Notes: generated by a model from the letters alone, not told the origin. A stretch of DNA of 64,000 bases from Xylona heveae TC161 (GCF_001619985.1 NW_017264193.1:1183726-1247725), one strand, 5' to 3'. Counted from the stretch's first letter, positions 1 through 12,859 are shown. Made by a program: numbers and translations.

Positions 1-80
1 ACCTCGGTATGGGCGAATGGATTATGGATCAGAGCGTTGCCATCATGGGCGCCAGCAGCTGGTTCGAGCGGAAGCGGTAA
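1..80 (+). CDS. 3' end of an unidentified gene
   Basis: An open frame enters from the left edge and ends at a TAA at 78-80. The visible tail is about 26 residues ending in SSWFERKR. Only the last exon fragment is present, so no family can be named. It could also be chance coding, but the frame is open to the edge and is followed by AT-rich DNA typical of a 3' flank. Confidence 0.4.
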   Translation, partial: LGMGEWIMDQSVAIMGASSWFERKR

Positions 81-781
81 ATTGAACGTGTACGAGCCCA
101 CGTCGAGACAATGAGCATCGGGCTGCTTTAGAGATACGCCTTCGGCCAGATGGCCTTGAATGTCGCCGCCTTATCCAAAGGCATCAAGCATATTCGTTTT
201 CCGTCACGCGATTTGATTGTGAATAGGGTCAACAATGCTCTCTCTTCGCTCTTACACTATATCTGGGATTTTACAATGGCGTCTATCGAGCGGATTATCT
301 GGGTTCTCGTATCACTTGAAAATCTATATATTATAGGATACCTCACTGATCGAACAATATCAATTACAACTCTTCTCTTCGACAATTTCTTCTCATTTTT
401 CAGAAGCGGCTTATTCTAACCCAAAAACTAATAATAATTCTGTTCCTCAAAGCCAAGCCAACCTAACGGCAAGTTCTCGATTTTGTTTCCAAATGCCGAG
501 AGAGCAAACTTCTATTGGGCTTTATACGGTTTGCAGGTTGAGAGGACGTCAATGCGCACCAAATGGGGAAAAGCAAAGTTACCAATCCGTTGAAAATATC
601 CAGAATACTAATGAGTCTACTAAGATTTGCATGCTCCATCCTTTGTCGCGTTCCTTCAAAGAAATATAACTCCTAAAAAGAGCCTAACAATCTTTTGCAT
701 CAAGCAATCTCACCTCTCACCACCTGACCCATTTGGTGAATGAAAAGGAAGACCATTTAGGCTCCATGCTTCCTCTGTTAA
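81..781. other. gene-free 3' flank region
   Basis: AT-rich DNA between the tail of the left-edge gene and the stop of the coiled-coil gene on the minus strand. The two genes are convergent, so this should hold two 3' ends. An 89-codon open frame at 150-419 is rich in I/L/F/S, has no recognisable motif, and is not called. Confidence 0.5.
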
Positions 782-2737
782 TCATTCTTCATCTTCTTCG
801 TCCTCGTCAATGACGAATATTCCACTGTCATATTTTCTCTTCTTTCTCTTGCAAGGTGTCTCAGCGCCGCCAAAGGGCTCAAACTTTCCGCTGTTGCTCA
901 CTGGGGTCAGCAGCCCAATTGAATTCTGGTCACAATCGTGCGCTCTCAGATAGTCGTCTCTTTTCTGAGTGCATCGAGCTAGGCAGGCGACCATTTCGCT
1001 TTGAATGGACTCGATAGCAAATTTGCCCGCTCGAGTCTCTTCGGCCAGTCGTGCCTCGAGTTCCGCTTTTATCTTTTCCAGAGTTCCGACTAGTGCATCG
1101 GCGTCTGCTAGCGAAGCCCTCAGCCTGGCGGCCTCTTGGAGATATTCTTTCAATGTCGAATCTGTTTCTCTCCTGAACCTTTCTTGATTCTCACCCTGTT
1201 GGGACAAATCCTCTCTCAAAGCTTGAATGTGAACCTCTTTACACCGGAGAAGCTCCTGGGTGTCGCACTGAATCTCCGAGATGCGGTTGTTCGCACACTC
1301 CAAGTCAAGTTTCAACTGATTCACAAGCTCACTGAGCTTGTTGCGTTCTGCCATTGTGTCTCCGTGCTCGCGTTGCTCATCCTCTAATTTCGATTCAAGG
1401 TCCGCCACCGCCTCGTCAGCATCAATCTTCTGGGCAAGTATGCGGGCGATCTCTGCGTCTTTCTCTTTGAGTGTGCTTTCGAGCACGCTGACCTCGCTGT
1501 GACACATGTCCAAGGCGAGTTCTAATTTTTCTATCGAGAGGGTCTGTTCGTCTCTTTGTGCGGTGAGCTCATTCAGTTCGGCACGGTAAAGCTGCTGTTG
1601 AGAATTGCTAACAAATAGCTGCTTTTTAAAACATTCATTTTCTCGCTCCAGCTTGCCTGTTCGAAATAATGAGCCATCAAAATGTCTTTGCAGCGTCGCA
1701 CGTAATTGGTTATTTTGGTCTGCGAGGGCTTCAGCTTTCTGGGCTCTGCGAAGCAATGCTGCGACGCGGTCGGTAGCAATGTCAAGAAAGCGCGAGCTTT
1801 CAAATCCACCAGGAATCTCACCCGGCTCCATGCGCTCCAGTCGTAATCTGGCTTGCCTAAACGCATCTTTGATGGTTGCAATCATTTCTTCCGGTGTGTC
1901 TCCTCGGAAACCAAGCGCAGAAATATCATTTTTCAGCGCTTTAAGAGAAGAGTCAAGCCGCTGCTGAAGATTGAAAGGCTGGTCCAAACAGTCATCATCA
2001 GCAGGCCTTCTTGTTATTGGTGTGATCTCAAGCTCTTGGGACGTGCCGGAAGGACAAGAACTGGATGGCGATTTGATCAGCCGATTCTCTTCCTTCATGT
2101 CCTCCGTGGTGGTAGCGTCTGCTTCTGTGGCGTCGGTCTCATTAATGCAATCGAAATCATCATCTCTTTCCAGAAAGCATGTTTCAGAATCAACATCAAT
2201 ATCTTGCCTGTCATCCATAGGCAATTCCTTCCCCCTTATTCTTCCGTCGGTTGAAATTGTACGTCTGAGCGAGCTTCTTCTTCGAGCTTCTTCTCGGCGA
2301 CATGCTTCGATGCTATTTATCTCTTCGCTCAAGTGATTTCTCCTGATACGCCGCTTCACCCGCGCGTCCAGTAATTGCCTTAACGGAGCGAATTGTACCT
2401 CGCCCGAAAAAGGGATATCCGGAAGTGGGAACGACACCCTGCGACGCTGTCTCCTGGATGGAGTAGGTGGGCATGCCTTTGACGTGTCCAAAGTCAATGT
2501 CGACCGTTTCATTGCTGGCGTTAATCCAGTAGAGCCGGAAACCAGGCCAGGATCCGAGTATCGAACGCGCTTCCTTTGCGTTCTTGGAGTTGCCGGGATT
2601 CGGATTTCTGGAACTTGAGCCCTCGACATATCTAGACCGCAACACTCGTCTCCTTGCATATGAGTATCGCTGTCAGCTTTGTTTACCCCGACACCCTGAG
2701 GTTCTATGCCTCGAGCGACCGAGGTTTGATCGAGCAT
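782..2737 (-). CDS. coiled-coil, nuclear-type fungal protein, unknown function
   Basis: Single-exon model of 651 aa. The frame stays open for 41 codons upstream to 2860, but that stretch starts with TTG, so the first ATG at 2737 is used; an upstream exon is possible. The N-terminal third is basic, with repeated S/T-P sites and arginine clusters (TPRTQRKRVRYSD, TPSRRQRRRVSF) that look like kinase target and nuclear localisation segments. Residues about 330-620 form a long coiled coil rich in E, L, K and Q. The C-terminus has a second basic patch (CKRKKRKY) followed by an acidic tail (DEDEEDEE). This plan suits a structural nuclear, spindle or chromatin protein, but that is inference. I do not recognise the family. 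Confidence 0.75.
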   Translation of the reverse strand: MLDQTSVARGIEPQGVGVNKADSDTHMQGDECCGLDMSRAQVPEIRIPATPRTQRKRVRYSDPGLVSGSTGLTPAMKRSTLTLDTSKACPPTPSRRQRRRVSFPLPDIPFSGEVQFAPLRQLLDARVKRRIRRNHLSEEINSIEACRREEARRRSSLRRTISTDGRIRGKELPMDDRQDIDVDSETCFLERDDDFDCINETDATEADATTTEDMKEENRLIKSPSSSCPSGTSQELEITPITRRPADDDCLDQPFNLQQRLDSSLKALKNDISALGFRGDTPEEMIATIKDAFRQARLRLERMEPGEIPGGFESSRFLDIATDRVAALLRRAQKAEALADQNNQLRATLQRHFDGSLFRTGKLERENECFKKQLFVSNSQQQLYRAELNELTAQRDEQTLSIEKLELALDMCHSEVSVLESTLKEKDAEIARILAQKIDADEAVADLESKLEDEQREHGDTMAERNKLSELVNQLKLDLECANNRISEIQCDTQELLRCKEVHIQALREDLSQQGENQERFRRETDSTLKEYLQEAARLRASLADADALVGTLEKIKAELEARLAEETRAGKFAIESIQSEMVACLARCTQKRDDYLRAHDCDQNSIGLLTPVSNSGKFEPFGGAETPCKRKKRKYDSGIFVIDEDEEDEE

Positions 2738-3635
2738 CTTCCCAAGTAGTTGCGTAGGTAATGAAGTGTTTTTGTTCTGTTCGATACGCTCAGGATTTCT
2801 TGCCCATGACCAGTGTATGGAAAAAGTGTCTTCCTTGTGGTTATATTCCAGAAAATGCAAGACTGATCTCTAGATTGTTGTGGATTAAACTGGCAGGCTT
2901 CATAAGCCCTTTATATTTATACCCCGGCGTTGCGTGTGACGATCGTTCCGTTTCGGGTAATAAATAAACACAACTGTTGCTCCTGTCCCTCCTCGCTTAG
3001 TTCCTGCGCCGGCCAAAACGCGCCCGGTGGCGGGCTATCGCGGTCAACGTCGCGAATACTACCTTTGGGGAAAATGCCGGTTTCTTAATGCCATTATATC
3101 ACTCGGGTGAATGAAATTGTGGCGCCTGCAATTGTCTAGATTCCCATTGACATGGAAAAGAACATTCAAGCTGCCATGAAAACAGGTGAAGTCCCTCTGC
3201 ACGTTGTGTTGTTTGATAATGATCATAGTGGGTGATTGAGTGATGTAGTCCGGACATGATGCAACGGGATACTTGGCTGGGCTAACCAAAGGCTGATTAA
3301 CAGCCATGTTGTATAACATGATTAGAGTATAAAGGTGTAGTGCAAACAGAGAGATATACTTGAAATAAAGGCAGGAAGAATCAACGGGACAGACACTTGG
3401 GTCCACATCCGAATCCGCAATTCTCTCGAAACAGCTCCAGAGGCCTTCAAAAAATGGCAGCCCACTGGCTGGCACGTCAGTATATCCAGTGTTTCATGTT
3501 ACAATTTAAAATGCTAAAGTATATTGAAGGTTACTTGGAGATATATCAGTATATCCAAATTTTAAAAATCAAGTAGATATATGATCTATAACTTAGGATA
3601 TTCTGTAGTGAGGGAAAGAGAGATATATAGCCATT
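2738..3635. other. upstream region of the coiled-coil gene
   Basis: Lies upstream of the 782-2737 gene and downstream of the small membrane gene; both are on the minus strand. It contains a GC-rich patch near 3010-3055 with CGCG cores (AACGCGCC, GTCGCGAA) resembling fungal MBF/SBF-type cell-cycle elements, but this is a weak match. The 138-codon open frame at 3059-3475 (minus) has no recognisable feature and is not called. Confidence 0.4.
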
Positions 3636-4076
3636 TTAATAGATCACTCCAACAACCTTGACAGCTCCAGCAAGTATTCCCAGTATAATCAGTCCTTCGA
3701 TAGAGCCTTTGAGCAAAATCTCCGCCACGGTCCACATATTCCACTCCAGATTCATTTCGACCCGCTTCTGTGCTGCTGCCAAAAACTGGGTGGTTTCCCC
3801 CATGACTGCCACCCAGCAGAAGAATAGCCCCAAGGATCCGGCGATGAAGGACAGCTTCCTTGTCGTGGAACGTATATCATCATTGTGTTCGCGTTCTGTA
3901 CTTATTTCCGGGGAAAGGCGACCGCCGAGTTGATGGAGGAAAGCGCCGAGCGGACGGCCAATGTAACTGCTGCAGAACCAGACTCCTGCGACCAGCGTTG
4001 CTAACGCGAGGATACAGCCTGAAATTCGAATGGCGGTTTGAAGGCTTGAAAGAACAAGGTCCATGCTAGTCATCAT
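3636..4076 (-). CDS. small membrane protein, three predicted TM segments
   Basis: Single-exon frame of 146 aa. Hydrophobic stretches at about residues 18-38, 73-92 and 125-144 suggest three membrane spans. Between the first two lies a polar loop (SPEISTEREHNDD). There is no signal-peptide cleavage site and no known domain. A start one codon in, at MTSMDLV, is possible. Neighbours give no hint. The even alternation of hydrophobic and charged segments argues for a real protein, but support is only from reading frame and composition. Confidence 0.45.
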   Translation of the reverse strand: MMTSMDLVLSSLQTAIRISGCILALATLVAGVWFCSSYIGRPLGAFLHQLGGRLSPEISTEREHNDDIRSTTRKLSFIAGSLGLFFCWVAVMGETTQFLAAAQKRVEMNLEWNMWTVAEILLKGSIEGLIILGILAGAVKVVGVIY

Positions 4077-5096
4077 TTATTGAGGTAGCCACCTGGTAGG
4101 TCAGGATGACTTTGGCCAAGAAGTATGGCTTGCTGGAAGAAATGGCGGCAGTTGATGAGAAGAATCAGGGCAGCTAGCTACCAGCTGCAATGACCTCTGC
4201 TGGAGTGATTTTGACTTATTTTCTTTTTTTTGGGGGGCGTTGGAGAATTTTGCCAAGAACTATTGCAATGTTGAGGGTTTGTGGATGCAATGACTGAGCG
4301 CGGCCCCCGTCCTGACGTTGAATAATAAGCAATTGTGGAGCTTTATACTTACATAAGATACGTTGGCCACTTCGAATTAGTAATGATTTATTTTTAATAC
4401 TTGTACACCATTCATGCATCGACGTTGATAACCCTTCTCTGGTCGTACAATTCAAGCTGTTTACTTATATTCATAGAATTGAAGTCATTGTCCAATCATC
4501 TCTGTGCTCGATAGGATCCGACCAAACGCCAAAAGGTTTAGCCATATTTTCGTAGGTCTTAACTGTAACGGAAGCTACCAGGTTAAGCTTCAGTTAACTA
4601 ACTTCTCGAGTAAGCTTGTCTCTTTCGCTGAGCTAAGCAACCCTGTGTTTCCAAGTGTTCCCCGCCTTCGCCATAAGATGGATACCAACATACCTAGGCG
4701 GGAATAACCGAAACAACAATGAAGATAAGGACGTCACCCCAGCGTATGCGACCAAGAGCGAAAGACAACACCAGATCCAGGACCATTACGACATCTCCCA
4801 TTAACATTAATCCGACCTGTGAACCTGCGCCAGCAAAGCTTGCTCCCATGCCCATGCGCTTCCTATTAAATCAATTCTGACCGAATCCACCTTGATGTGC
4901 AAGCTTTGCTGCCTGATGTAAGCTCTGATTGTAACACTTTCGATTGTATTGGAAATGGAATGGCTGATACCGCAACTAGTAGCTAGGTGGTTGCCGCATT
5001 TTAGCATGGTTTAATGAGTTGTGCAGTCAGACATGCTGAAGCATAATCTTTGTACAAATCTCGTCGGAAGTTCCGTGATTGCGTGAGGGCACCAGG
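4077..5096. other. intergenic region upstream of the F-box gene
   Basis: Divergent promoter space between the small membrane gene (minus) and the F-box gene (plus). I see no RNA gene and no strong element. Short open frames here are not convincing. Confidence 0.45.
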
Positions 5097-6526
5097 ATGA
5101 TCGCACAGCGATCTTCTCCTCTCCTTTGTTTGCCGGCGGAACTAATCTACCAGATCCTTCAGCAACTTCCCGCCACATCGCTTTCCGTCGTCGGCGCAAC
5201 ATGTCGCAGCCTTTATGAGTTCGTTATAGATGATCGCCTTTGGCAGGCATTGGTGGAGGAAAACTTACCGGGTCATCGACTGGACGTGCCGAGCCCTTAT
5301 ACGTCTTTCAGGGAACTCTTCATATCGCATTTCCCATATTGGTTTCTCGTACGGAATAAAATATGGTTTTCGGACGATGTTCATACTGGAAGATTGTTGA
5401 TTGCGCGGTATGACGCTAGACGTGGTTGCATTGAAGCCTATGCGCTTGTTGCGGAGCGCGGATCTCACCTATTTCAGACCTGGGAATTCGATTCCGATGT
5501 CATCATCCACACGTTCTCCCCAAGGGTTCGACTTCATCTCGATGAAGCATCGATAAAATTAGACCCTAGCGCTTACAAGAATGCTGGAGGGCGAGGGCTC
5601 CATAAGGAGGTACTCATGCCTACCGGAAGTGCAGCTCAACGAATCTTTTCCACAATTTTCCTCGCGCGAGCGATTCATCCTGCAGCTATCTCGCCCACAA
5701 CCGCTTTATGGCCTCCGAGGACAATCCCTGCGCCGGAGCGGGTCCGATGCGAAAGCCAAGAAGGGTTTCACGGCATCGGTCACCGGCCACAAACATGGGA
5801 TGAAGTCAGCGAAACTACTTTCCGTGTTAGGAAATGGATGGAGTTTGGCAGTATTGGTCTGGGTCCAGTCGGAGTTAGGATGGGCGAAGCTGTGGCCACA
5901 TATAGTACTTTGTCTGAAGAACTTTATACACCTACCGCCCAAAAGCCGTGGCAAGGAATATGGGTTGGGGACTATACAGGACATGGCTGCGAGTTCCTTG
6001 CGGTTATGCAGCCAGATACTCCAAGCGCGTCTGCTCCCCGAGCCCTATCATTCTCTTCTGACTCTTCTTCGGCGTCATCCTTCCCTGATGGGGAGCATAA
6101 CATGAACGGCAGTTTGTCTGATGAGAATCCCAACGTGCCGTCCGTTGGAAACACGACCTATAGCGGGCGCATAGAAGCAGTCAAGCTCACGGGCGACATT
6201 AATGTTCCTCGAGGAGAATACAGCTTTGTCGCAGACGATATCGGAGAAGGCGGCTTTGTCAGGATCGCCGAAGAAGACATTTTCAGGGGAGCGAGGGTAG
6301 TGAGAAGTGTTGGACACATCGCCGCTAGAGGGTTCAGAAATGACAGATACATCCCCTCTCAGTTGATTCTGATCTCTCCCAATCGGATAGCGCATTATTG
6401 GAAGGAGCTTGGGCATATCAGGTATGTTTTCACCTTTTGACTTTTTTTTTTCTACAAAGTTTTCTGACCTCTATCTATAGCTTTTATCAACGAGTAGATA
6501 TTGAAGCTTTTCTTGATACCGCTTGA
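5097..6526 (+). CDS. F-box protein
   Basis: Two exons, 5097-6421 and 6481-6526, joined by a 59-nt GT-AG intron (GTATGT...CTATAG), giving 456 aa. The first ATG at 5097 is used. Residues about 8-55 are an F-box (LCLPAELIYQILQQLP, then CRSLYEF and LWQALV), the Skp1-binding part of SCF ubiquitin ligases. The rest is a fungal C-terminal region that ends HISFYQRVDIEAFL once the small last exon is added; this ending is typical of a group of Pezizomycotina F-box proteins. A low-complexity serine/acid stretch lies at about 320-350. The expected role is substrate selection for ubiquitination, but the substrate is unknown. Without the splice the frame would end in a run of intron-encoded residues. Confidence 0.88.
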
Positions 6527-6979
6527 GCCACTTCACCTGAAAAATGGGATGGGTATTTTCAAAATTCGAATATTTGCATAGCGTTAGGATTGTTTCATGT
6601 AATCAGGCTATGGCTGTCTTTTAAAGCTATGGTTTCCCCTATAACGTATTTGAATCGAGTATGCTCGCCATTTTTATTACAACATGGATGTAAGGGACCA
6701 GTAACCAAAAGTGACGTCAAGATAAGCGGGCCGAAATCTGGGGTAACTCCAAAAGTGAACCATACAAGCTTCGGATTATTGAATGGCGCACACTAAGCAA
6801 ACCTCACTTCTCCCAACAATCTCGAAGAAGCGCCGTAGACCTGGTCGTCCCTCACGAGCCTATAATTGTTACTGTTTACATTTTCATCAAAGCTCTGATT
6901 TTTCCAGCCGCATCTACACCTTGGCTTAACGCACCCAAGACTCTCTGAGCACCTTGAAGTGCTTTACTCAATCACCGCA
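6527..6979. other. intergenic spacer, F-box to DUF1769 gene
   Basis: Tandem same-strand spacer of about 450 bp. It should hold the F-box 3' UTR and the promoter of the next gene. No further structure seen. Confidence 0.5.
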
Positions 6980-8162
6980 ATGGCTGAAAAGTTCGTTTTG
7001 CGGGTCACGGCCGGACCCTCTTATGATCCCTCAACGCATCAATTGGTCAATGTCAATTCGCCGACATCAATGGACATTTCCAATGCGCATATGGATTCAA
7101 AGATAAATGTTCGAATTAAGAATTATCGCGGTATGGCCAAATATTTTTGCCCCCTCCCCCATAGCGGGATGAACGTGCTGACTTGTGCCATGGTTGTTCA
7201 TTGTATCAGGATTACCCAAAGGCTCACCATCTTCGAGCCCATATTTCTCTACACCTGCCCACACTAGCGATCTTTACTCGATATCCTTCTCTTTTCGGCC
7301 GAAATCGTCCATCAACGGCAACGACCTACTTTTCGGCAATGACTTTGACCATCCGATCCGCGACCGATTACCGCCTGGCTTCAACACTGCATTTCGCATA
7401 GTCAAATGGGCCATCGATCCTGGCCTGGATGGCGACGTCATGGCTGATGAGCCTTATCTATACGGTCCTGCACTAAGCAGCCTCAATGCCTTTCGCGTGG
7501 AAGGGAAAGAAAGCACTGCTCTACCAGAGATGGAGAGCGAGGAAGCACCTTTGGAGGAAGGCGGCGACGAGGATGGGCTTCAGCTGAGAGAGGATCAAGG
7601 CATTCCTGCCGATGCAGCTGCGCGAAAGAAGCACTTTTTGGTGGAAAAGAATCGTGAAGATTTCGAATTCAGCGAAGGCCGTGTCTATCAAGCCGACTTT
7701 TTCAATCCATATCTCGATTTCAATGGTACAGTTTCCCGCTCGAGGAAATCCAACCTCTTCTGATAGTACACTTTGCGCTGACTCTGGGGGGGGGGGGTTG
7801 TCAGAATTTTCACTCAAGCTCCCTGGTTTTACGTTGCCGGTCATTAAATACTGGGATGGCCAGCCGCTCCGGTAAGTCACAAGGCTGAATTCTCCCAGCG
7901 CTTTTCCTTGTCCTTCAATTTCTACCCGATCTTCTGCTTACTTTATACCGCGCCTTCCTCGGCGATTGGCTGATGAAGCACGCATTCTCTTAGATATGTC
8001 CTCCGCAATCGGCAAACCAAAGATTTATACTTTGTGATTGTCTTTACTTTGCTGCCGAAAGAATCAGTGGAGAGCAATGACGAAAGTGACTCGGAAGAGT
8101 CTGACGAAAACGAAGACGCATTTGAGGATACAGTTGAGACCTTTGACGATGATATAGATTAA
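6980..8162 (+). CDS. DUF1769 / UPF0590 family protein
   Basis: Four exons: 6980-7130, 7210-7725, 7805-7871, 7994-8162. All junctions keep frame and give 300 aa. The N-terminal block (KFVLRVTAGPSYD, then INVRIKNYRGLP), the F-x-P-x-x-x-I-x-G-N-D-L-x-F-G-N-D-F-D region, and the C-terminal LPGFTLPVIKYWDGQPLRYVLR block after exon joining are hallmarks of fungal DUF1769 (UPF0590). A fission yeast member has been linked to the cell cortex through phosphoinositide binding (from memory, not checked). The middle holds an acidic disordered insert (EEAPLEEGGDEDG) and the C-terminus is acidic (DESDSEESDENED). Introns 1 and 2 are both 79 nt. Intron 2 carries a run of 12 G just before its acceptor. Confidence 0.87.
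7786..7797 (+). repeat. poly-G12 tract inside intron 2 of the DUF1769 gene
   Basis: Twelve consecutive G residues lie between the likely branch site (GCTGACT, about 7777-7783) and the acceptor TTGTCAG ending at 7804. This is where a pyrimidine-rich tract would be expected. Direct observation. Confidence 0.9.
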
Positions 8163-8368
8163 TTGGGACTCGTAGACGGCGTCTGGGGGCTATATTTTCA
8201 GAGTTTATAACGCAAATCAAGAGCACTTTAGAATCTAGCAACAGCATTCCACATATCTTCAGATGACACCCAAAATTCCAAAAAAGTAAAACCGGTATCA
8301 TTTATATACTATATGGGGTAACTTTTGACATCATTAAAAGTGAAATTCTTTTCGTGGACTTTCAACAT

Positions 8369-9681
<1,313 letters not shown>

Positions 9682-10557
9682 CTTGAATTGATGGCACAGA
9701 TATTATGCAACTTAGATCGAGACAAAAAAAAAAGAAAAGGAATAATCTAAACAGATATTCAAATTGATGCGTATGAAACGATTAATCGTCCAATTTAAAC
9801 TTTGGTTGTGTATCTCCCCACGACCTGATGATTCCCACGAGCCGATGTCGGCAGGGAATTTTGAACCGAAGCTAAGGGGGAGTGTGAGCGGGAAAGAATA
9901 ACCGAAAGTGATCAGTTAGAGAATTACCCATTTGGGGTGTTGACACGTCCAGTTGCTGGTCCCTTTCTCCATTTCGGAATCCCCTAAACTAAATCAGGGT
10001 CTCTCGTACCGGTACTCGTCCATGCTTATCCTTAGCTCGATCAAACGCTGTACTCATTGGTAGCTAACTCTTCCTCTTGAGGTACTGGTACCTTTTCCGG
10101 CCATTAAGTCATTGCGAACCGTTGTTGCCCTTTCCAAGGTTCCTTAACTTAATTGCGTATTTTCTACTGTCACACGACGTCAGTGTCCTCTAGTAGACGC
10201 CTTGTGTTGGCCACACCGCAACCATTTCTCTTACTTCTCTCTTCATACGGGAGAAATCGTCGTCAAAGGATTCCAAAGTGGGATCGCACCTCAATTTTGA
10301 TAGAGCACAAGTGTAAGTAGATGGACTTTGTGGGAACATGAGTGAATACAATGACATTTTGCCGAGCAAGGGGGCGTCTTGCAGAACCCTAGCAACGTGG
10401 AAACCGTTACATATTGATGGCTTGGGTTGCCCTGCGTTTCACAAGCTGCACTTGTCATATCCCCCGCAAGGGGCTCTCTCCCGCGTTCCCTCCACACTTC
10501 ATTTGTTTTCCTGTCACGACGCGAATTATTTACTGATGGAAATCGCATTTAACAGCC
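9682..10557. other. divergent promoter region, LYS12 and 10558 gene
   Basis: About 875 bp between two divergent starts. It has short GGTACC/GGTACT motifs around 10008-10095 and a pyrimidine-rich stretch near 10225-10250. No RNA gene found. Small open frames on both strands here are not supported. Confidence 0.5.
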
Positions 10558-12231
10558 ATGTCAAGTACTCGTTCTAGTAGTGGCGGTGTGCGAAATCTAC
10601 GCGCCATGTTTGAGCAAAGCAACAACGAATCTTCTACGTCCCATAGCCCTGTGCGATCGCCTCTTGGCCTCGATGGCCAAGCTGCAAGCGGCGCTGATGG
10701 AGACCGTCCCACCAACAGAGTCCGCGCAAGCTTTGTCTCTGTCGGACCTAGCGAGCCGGTCGAGGAGCAATCAGGAAAGGGACGTAAAAACAGTGGATCT
10801 GAATCCATGTCTGCCAGACGCGGAAGCTTTTGTGCTCATCAGGAGTCAGACCCAGGCATCATTGAAGATGCCAAGGAGACTGTAGGGCACGAATTCCAGG
10901 AGAGACGGAAGAGTGTCATTATAGATGAGATTATCCCTGAGAGTGCCCTTGAGGCTACCCCTGCAGCCACTCCCATTGTTGAATTGCCGGAGCATCCTCT
11001 CAAAAGCAGCGCTCTAGAGGAGGAGAGCTCATCGACAGATACGCTCGCTGGAGAAGCCTCGCCGTCCGTGAACATGGACAAGCCAGTTTCTGCACAGCAA
11101 GACGAAGATGCGAAGCTGCTTCCAGCCGATCCCAAAGACGAGGCGGTAGTTGATGGGAATGCGGCAATTCCCCAGCCAGTGAACGAGCCTCAAGAGTCTC
11201 ATAAAGAGTCAGAGGCAATCTCCAAACCACTTGAAGAGCCGCCCGTCGGCACCACAAAACAAAATGCGACTCCTCAATCTCCCCAGCCCCTTCCGGCTGA
11301 AACTGCGAATGAAGATGAGGTCGCCGCCCCGTTGGAATCTTCCTCTGCTGGGCCCAACAATACGGTCGAATCCGAAAAGCCGGTCGCCGAGGAATCGGCG
11401 GAAGTCGTGCAGCCGACCATGTCCTCCACACCACCTCGCAATAAGCATGCTCCCTCAGCTATTTCAAGCCCATCGTCATCATCAAAATCGCATGCTCCAG
11501 CCAGCCAGCCACCTTCCCAGTCAGCATCACCTACGCGATCGAAAAAGTCAATCCCTATCCATGGCGGAGCACCAGCTCAAAGCCCAGGTGCGGCATCCGT
11601 TCGGACACGAAGATCATCTGTTTTGGCTCAGCCGCATCCTCCTCCCGCCACCACCGCTCGACCTGCCAGACCTACAACAAATAAGCAGACAGTAACATCA
11701 TCGGGTGCAAAGTCTCGATCAAAGTCTCCCACCCGGCCGGCCCGCCTTCCTGCGGCGGCTACTGTACCAACTGCCTCGTCTGCTGCAAAGTCCGGCACTG
11801 GCTCGTCTCCTAGCCGGTCAAACAATCTTTCCAGGAAATCGTCCAAGGTTGCTCGTAATCCCTCTTCGGGAACTCGTCCAACGGCACAGCCTTCTACCGT
11901 GTCGCGGAAGCCCCAGGCTCCTTCAGCGCAAGACCATTCCGAACGGCCCGGGTCTCGAGCGAGCCATCCAGGTCCCAAAATCTCAAGGGATGATTTCTTT
12001 GCTCGTATGATGCGTCCTACGGCCAGCTCTGCGAGCAAAGTTCACGAAAAAGTTGAGCCGAAAACACACGCGCCCGCTAAAAAGCCTCTACCAAAATCAG
12101 GAAGCTCAGCTACGCATGCGCCGAGGACTGGGCTCACTGAAGGATCGCACAAAGTGCAAGGAAGGGCAAACGGATCAGCAGCCGTAGGTGGTCCCGTAGA
12201 GCGTTCGGAAGGGAAAGATTCTCAGGCCTGA
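10558..12231 (+). CDS. Ser/Pro/Ala-rich disordered fungal protein
   Basis: Single exon, 557 aa, first ATG at 10558. Almost the whole protein is low-complexity, with acidic first half and basic Ser/Pro/Ala-rich second half. Two short ordered-looking motifs stand out: VRNLRAMFEQ at residues 10-19, and a conserved-looking patch near residues 475-495 (DDFFARMMRPTASSASKVHE). Such motif pairs occur in fungal cortical or cytoskeleton-associated scaffolds, but I cannot name the family. No signal peptide or TM segment, so a mucin label based on composition alone would be misleading. Confidence 0.8.
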   Translation: MSSTRSSSGGVRNLRAMFEQSNNESSTSHSPVRSPLGLDGQAASGADGDRPTNRVRASFVSVGPSEPVEEQSGKGRKNSGSESMSARRGSFCAHQESDPGIIEDAKETVGHEFQERRKSVIIDEIIPESALEATPAATPIVELPEHPLKSSALEEESSSTDTLAGEASPSVNMDKPVSAQQDEDAKLLPADPKDEAVVDGNAAIPQPVNEPQESHKESEAISKPLEEPPVGTTKQNATPQSPQPLPAETANEDEVAAPLESSSAGPNNTVESEKPVAEESAEVVQPTMSSTPPRNKHAPSAISSPSSSSKSHAPASQPPSQSASPTRSKKSIPIHGGAPAQSPGAASVRTRRSSVLAQPHPPPATTARPARPTTNKQTVTSSGAKSRSKSPTRPARLPAAATVPTASSAAKSGTGSSPSRSNNLSRKSSKVARNPSSGTRPTAQPSTVSRKPQAPSAQDHSERPGSRASHPGPKISRDDFFARMMRPTASSASKVHEKVEPKTHAPAKKPLPKSGSSATHAPRTGLTEGSHKVQGRANGSAAVGGPVERSEGKDSQA

Positions 12232-12859
12232 TGGAGGACGTGCCCAGGATACGGTTGGAAACCAACCGATCATTTTCGCGCCCTCAAGCTCTGATCCATT
12301 CACGTGAGGTGAATTGCACTCATCGCATGTACTCTTTTTTGAGGAGTTATGTCATTAGCACAAAAGAAGGACCCACGACTAAATTATATCTGACGGACCT
12401 GGCAAAGGCTCCTTCTGGTTAAGGAGTTGGTGGGTAAAAGCATAGAATCTCTGCACTGTAGAATAGTTTCCTCGCGGAGATAAAATACCAATTGACTTTG
12501 TTGCACAATTATAACAAAAGCTACCATTGAGGATCTTGTGGAATAATTCTTTTGCAAAAGCGAATATCCTACAATCCCACATTCTGGGAAGAACATTGAG
12601 CTGAGCGGGAATATAACACCGAAAACAGTAATAGAGCGATTTTTATTGTCTTCTAAAAATTCCTTCCGGACGCCAAATATGCATTAAATATACGGAGCCC
12701 TCACAGGGTCCCGAAGCCCGTATAATACAAATCCCATCGACTTCTTCCCTTCTGGAGCTCGTCGAGTTTTGATGAACGTGGGGGGGCAGAGAAAGCTATC
12801 TTATCTGCAATGGAAATTCTGCCTGGATCTTGACACACACCCAAGGTAATGAGCCATTT
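12232..12859. other. convergent 3' region
   Basis: Between the stop of the disordered protein gene (plus) and the stop of uS8m (minus). It should hold both 3' UTRs. A G-run occurs near 12780. Nothing else seen. Confidence 0.5.

Noticed and set aside
3059-3475. 138-codon minus-strand frame
   Set aside because: No motif, odd composition, and it lies in the promoter space of the coiled-coil gene.
5581-6105. 174-codon open frame within the F-box gene
   Set aside because: Out-of-frame shadow of the F-box coding exon.
10558-12231. Mucin-like secreted protein
   Set aside because: Composition is Ser/Pro/Thr-rich, but there is no signal peptide or membrane anchor.
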